A stretch of 64,000 bases of DNA. It comes from Streptomyces venezuelae (GTDB lineage Bacteria; Actinomycetota; Actinomycetes; Streptomycetales; Streptomycetaceae). A model generated the notes under the pieces. The model had not been told where the DNA came from, ran no database searches, and was given only the letters and a program-made list of their open reading frames with translations. Below are positions 61,819 through 64,000 of this stretch, piece by piece (position 1 is the first letter of the stretch; the number at the start of each line of letters is the position of its first letter). The translations under genes and the position numbers were made by a program. The stretch spans positions 2,390,001 through 2,454,000 of the forward strand of contig NZ_CP029190.1 in NCBI RefSeq assembly GCF_008642295.1. Direction: 5' to 3'.

Positions 61819-62906
61819 CGCAGGTTCTCCGCCGCTGCGCCGTCGCCCGCCAGGGTCAGCGGGTCCACCACGGCCGGGCACCGGGTCCAGCGGGTGACCT
61901 CCTTCTCGTCGACCCGGCCGATCACGTCCGGCTCGGGCGCGGGCGGTCCGTCCAGCAGGCCGTGCGCGGCGCAGTAGTCGTCGTCGTAGACCGTGCCGAG
62001 GTAGCGCTGCGGGCCGTCCGGGAACACGGCCGCGATCCGGGTGTCGGCGGGCAGGGTGCGGGCCAGCCAGCCCGCGACCAGGGCGACCGCGCCGACGCTC
62101 CAGCCGCCGGTGGCGTAGTGGGAGGAGGCGAGCCGGCGGCAGGCCCAGACCGATTCGGCGGGGGCCACCCAGTGCACCTCGGAGAAGTGCCCGTACGCCA
62201 CGTTGCGCGGGTAGATGCTGGAGCCCAGCCCGCGCATCAGGCGCGGCCGGGCCGGCTGGCCGAAGATGGTGGACCCGATGGTGTCCACGCCGACCAGCCG
62301 GAGCTCCGGGTAGAGCTGCCGCAGGACGCGGGAGACCCCGGCGGAGTGCCCGCCCGTACCGACGCTGCACACCAGGACGTCGATGTGCCCCAGCTCGGAG
62401 GCGAGTTCCAGGGCGAGCGGGGTGTAGGCGCTGGTGTTGTCGGGGTTGTTGTACTGGTCCGGGCACCAGGAGCCGGGGTGCTGCGCCATCAGCCGGCCGA
62501 CCCGGTCCCGGCGGGCCTGTTGCCAGCCGCCGGTGGGGTGGGGTTCGGAGACCACGTTGACCTGGGCCCCGTACGCGGTCAGCAGCCGGGTCATGGAGGA
62601 CTCCAGCCCGGGGTCGGTGACCAGGGTGACGGGGTGGCCGTGGACCATGCCGGCCAGGGCCAGGCCGAGGCCGAGGGTGCCGCTGGTGGACTCGATGATC
62701 CGGGCGCCCGGGGCGAGCTCGCCCCGGGCGCGGGCCCGCTCGACCATGTGCAGGCCGGGGCGGTCCTTGATGCCGCCGGGGTTGAAGCCCTCCAGCTTTG
62801 CCCAGAAGCCGCGTCCGGCGGGCGCGAAGGGCTCGCCCACGCGCAGCAGCGGGGTGTTGCCGACCAGGCCGGCCAGCGGAGTGGTGGGGGTGGTGGATGC
62901 GTTCAT
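61815..62906 (-). CDS. cysteine-synthase-family PLP enzyme, substrate unknown
   Basis: Fold-type II PLP enzyme of 363 aa. The lysine that binds PLP is Lys47 in [12 protein letters not shown]; the family usually has NPGGSVKDR, so one residue is missing here. The substrate-loop motif is [14 protein letters not shown] instead of TSGNTG, and [19 protein letters not shown] is the phosphate-binding Gly loop. A C-terminal extension with [26 protein letters not shown] follows. The ATG at 62906 has only GAGCAG upstream. This pattern fits tailored cysteine/serine-type synthases (SbnA-like) rather than CysK. It is coupled to the MFS gene; a MITE lies 88 bp before its start, where it could affect expression. 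Confidence 0.82.
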   Translation of the reverse strand: MNASTTPTTPLAGLVGNTPLLRVGEPFAPAGRGFWAKLEGFNPGGIKDRPGLHMVERARARGELAPGARIIESTSGTLGLGLALAGMVHGHPVTLVTDPGLESSMTRLLTAYGAQVNVVSEPHPTGGWQQARRDRVGRLMAQHPGSWCPDQYNNPDNTSAYTPLALELASELGHIDVLVCSVGTGGHSAGVSRVLRQLYPELRLVGVDTIGSTIFGQPARPRLMRGLGSSIYPRNVAYGHFSEVHWVAPAESVWACRRLASSHYATGGWSVGAVALVAGWLARTLPADTRIAAVFPDGPQRYLGTVYDDDYCAAHGLLDGPPAPEPDVIGRVDEKEVTRWTRCPAVVDPLTLAGDGAAAENLR

Positions 62907-62994
62907 CGTCTGCTCGTCTGCTCTCGTTCGTCGCTCGTCGCTCGTCGTGCGTCCGGGGACGCCGGGGATACGGAGGGGCCGGGGCCGGGCCGGC

Positions 62995-63214
62995 CTAGGG
63001 GGTGTCCGGTGGATCAGGGCCGGATAGCCCGGGTCGTCTGGTGCCGTGGATTGCAAGGCGGAGGAGGGAGCCCACGCGGTGGGGGCACCTCCCAGCGGTA
63101 GCTGGGGGACGTCGGCGACCGACGACAACGCGGCAAGCCGCGGTGCTGGGGGTCCCCCCGGACGGAGTCTGGGGGAGGGCCGGGCCCGGCCCTGATCCGC
63201 CGGACACCCCCTAG
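62995..63214. mobile_element. 212-bp MITE with CTAG target duplication
   Basis: The element spans 62999-63210 and is flanked by CTAG on both sides (62995-62998 and 63211-63214). Its 25-bp terminal inverted repeats begin GGGGTGTCCGG and differ at one position; the inner part shows GGATCAGGGCCGG. There is no transposase gene, so mobilisation would need a full-length relative; CTAG targets are known for some IS5-group elements. An internal palindromic part (CACCTCCCAGCGG, AGCTGGGGGA) is common in Streptomyces genomes. The right CTAG supplies the stop codon (TAG) of the neighbouring minus-strand gene. Confidence 0.85.
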
Positions 63215-63606
63215 GTCCGGGAGCGGCAGAGGATGCACAGGGTCACGCGCCCGGAGACGGCTCTCGGGGCCGGGTCCGGTGCCGGGGGCGCGGCTTCGAC
63301 GGGCCGCGGGACGGCGGGCGGACGCCCGGGCGGCTCGCAGCCGGGCATCGGAAGGGCTCCGCCGGCCCGCAGCTGCACGGCGGGCTCGGTGTGCGGCCCC
63401 GGCAGGTCGCAGAACTCCGCGGTGTGCACATGCGCGTGGAGCTGCGCGTGCGGATGTGCGTCGGCGGACGGATGGGGGCCGCAGTCCGGGGCGATGAGCA
63501 GGAGCGCGCCCAGCAGCAGGGCGAGCAGCAGCGCAGCCGCGCGGCAAGGGGAAGGGGCAGGGGAAGGGGAAGGGGAAGGGGAAGGGGAAGGGGAAGGGGA
63601 GGGCAC
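63211..63606 (-). CDS. small His/Pro-rich membrane-associated protein
   Basis: Protein of 131 aa, unnamed. The GTG at 63606 follows GGAGG by four bases. The N-terminus is a Pro-Ser repeat coded by a hexanucleotide tract (63546-63603); a hydrophobic helix then follows ([18 protein letters not shown]). The outside part has a His cluster ([26 protein letters not shown]) that could bind copper or zinc, then a Pro-rich linker and a Cys pair near the end (LCILCRSRT). The stop codon is part of the CTAG left by the MITE insertion, so the C-terminus may have been changed. It is followed upstream by a DUF6153-like gene, a combination seen elsewhere in Streptomyces. Confidence 0.7.
   Translation of the reverse strand: MPSPSPSPSPSPSPSPAPSPCRAAALLLALLLGALLLIAPDCGPHPSADAHPHAQLHAHVHTAEFCDLPGPHTEPAVQLRAGGALPMPGCEPPGRPPAVPRPVEAAPPAPDPAPRAVSGRVTLCILCRSRT
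63546..63603. repeat. hexanucleotide repeat (AAGGGG)n
   Basis: Nine consecutive 6-bp units, eight AAGGGG and one CAGGGG, at the start of the His-rich gene on the opposite strand. They code for (Pro-Ser)n. Unit number changes keep the frame but alter the N-terminus, and the G-tracts could form a quadruplex. Confidence 0.85.
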
Positions 63607-63673
63607 GTTTCCTCCGCGGGGGTGGATTCAGGGCATGCCGGAGGCTGCCGCAGGGTGCGGCAGTCGGCAGCTC

Positions 63674-64000
63674 CTAGATCCGCAGAACCGTGGCTCTGCC
63701 GGGAGGTGCGGCGGCGGCCCGGCCGTCGGCCGCGGCCGGGCGGGCACCCGGCCCGCAGCCGGACGGAGTGTGCGCCGGTACGAGGAGACCGGCGGCGGGG
63801 GCGTCCAGGGCGGGCCCTTGCTGGGGCTGGCCGGGGATGCATTCCTGGGCGGGGTGGGAGGCGGCACCGGGTTCGCCGGGGGTTCCGGTCATGCCGTCGT
63901 GCGGGGCGCTGTGCGGGGCGCTCGGGTGGCCGTGGAAGACGGCCGTCACCGGCGCGGTGGCGGTGCTGTCGTGGTGCCCCACGGCACCCTCGATGCTCAC
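63674..64000 (-). CDS. DUF6153-like protein, cut at the window edge
   Basis: The 108 codons seen continue to the last base of the window, and the true start lies beyond it, because DUF6153 proteins normally have an N-terminal membrane helix that is missing here. The visible part is rich in His, Pro and Ala: VGHHDSTATAPVTAVFHGHPSAPHSAPHDGM, then two Cys (AQECIPGQP and PSGCGPGAR), ending with the family-type RATVLRI. His-rich segments suggest metal binding, perhaps copper. It lies 67 bp upstream of the other His-rich gene and is transcribed in the same direction, a probable operon. Confidence 0.7.
   Translation of the reverse strand: MSIEGAVGHHDSTATAPVTAVFHGHPSAPHSAPHDGMTGTPGEPGAASHPAQECIPGQPQQGPALDAPAAGLLVPAHTPSGCGPGARPAAADGRAAAAPPGRATVLRI

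Overview
The window is chromosomal DNA of a Streptomyces or very close relative. It has very high GC with G/C third positions, GTG and TTG starts, and many ATGA/GTGA start-stop overlaps. Its gene set matches a region I recall from the S. coelicolor chromosome (FilP, Scy, the GlgE cluster, pta-ackA, NucS). I see no rRNA, tRNA, prophage or CRISPR array. Identifications come from reading the sequence; no database search was run.

Layout. 0.1-7.6 kb: GDP-L-fucose synthase, a polyprenyl glycosylphosphotransferase, a secreted M4 metalloprotease, a small secreted acidic protein and a DHA2 drug exporter. 7.8-18.6 kb: alpha-glucan metabolism, with glgP on the minus strand and the operon glgE-treS-mak-glgB on the plus strand. 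TreS interconverts trehalose and maltose, Mak phosphorylates maltose, GlgE polymerises maltose-1-phosphate, GlgB branches the glucan and GlgP degrades it. 18.9-25.8 kb: an HTH regulator and lower glycolysis/acetate overflow (pfkA, pta-ackA, pyk).

25.9-28.5 kb: an uncharacterised three-gene locus of a DUF6230 secreted protein, a DUF6114 membrane protein and a larger secreted protein whose C-terminus looks like a second DUF6230 domain. 29.1-34.2 kb: a thioredoxin/TPR protein, TetR, the isobutyryl-CoA mutase large subunit behind a palindromic operator, DUF3817 and MarR. 34.4-43.8 kb: a Tyr phosphatase, a cation antiporter, a GH6-like lipoprotein lacking its usual catalytic acid, a TetR/DUF4166 operon with three operator palindromes, a thiamine-binding protein, three coupled AIM24 genes and a second MarR.

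43.9-47.6 kb: an SSI-type inhibitor, the tiny ribosomal protein bL37, and the methylmalonyl-CoA genes meaB, thiolase and epimerase. 47.8-53.4 kb: the polar-growth coiled-coil genes scy and filP. 53.5-57.5 kb: two tandem ABC-2 transporter pairs. 57.5-60.5 kb: a small Zn-finger-like protein, a luciferase-like oxidoreductase, an SCO5389-family protein and the mismatch endonuclease nucS. 60.5-64 kb: an MFS exporter coupled to a cysteine-synthase-like PLP enzyme, a 212-bp MITE, and two His/Pro-rich small secreted or membrane proteins, the last cut by the window edge.

The least explained parts are the DUF6230/DUF6114 locus, the PLP-MFS pair, the AIM24 trio and several operator-like palindromes and 11-bp direct repeats.
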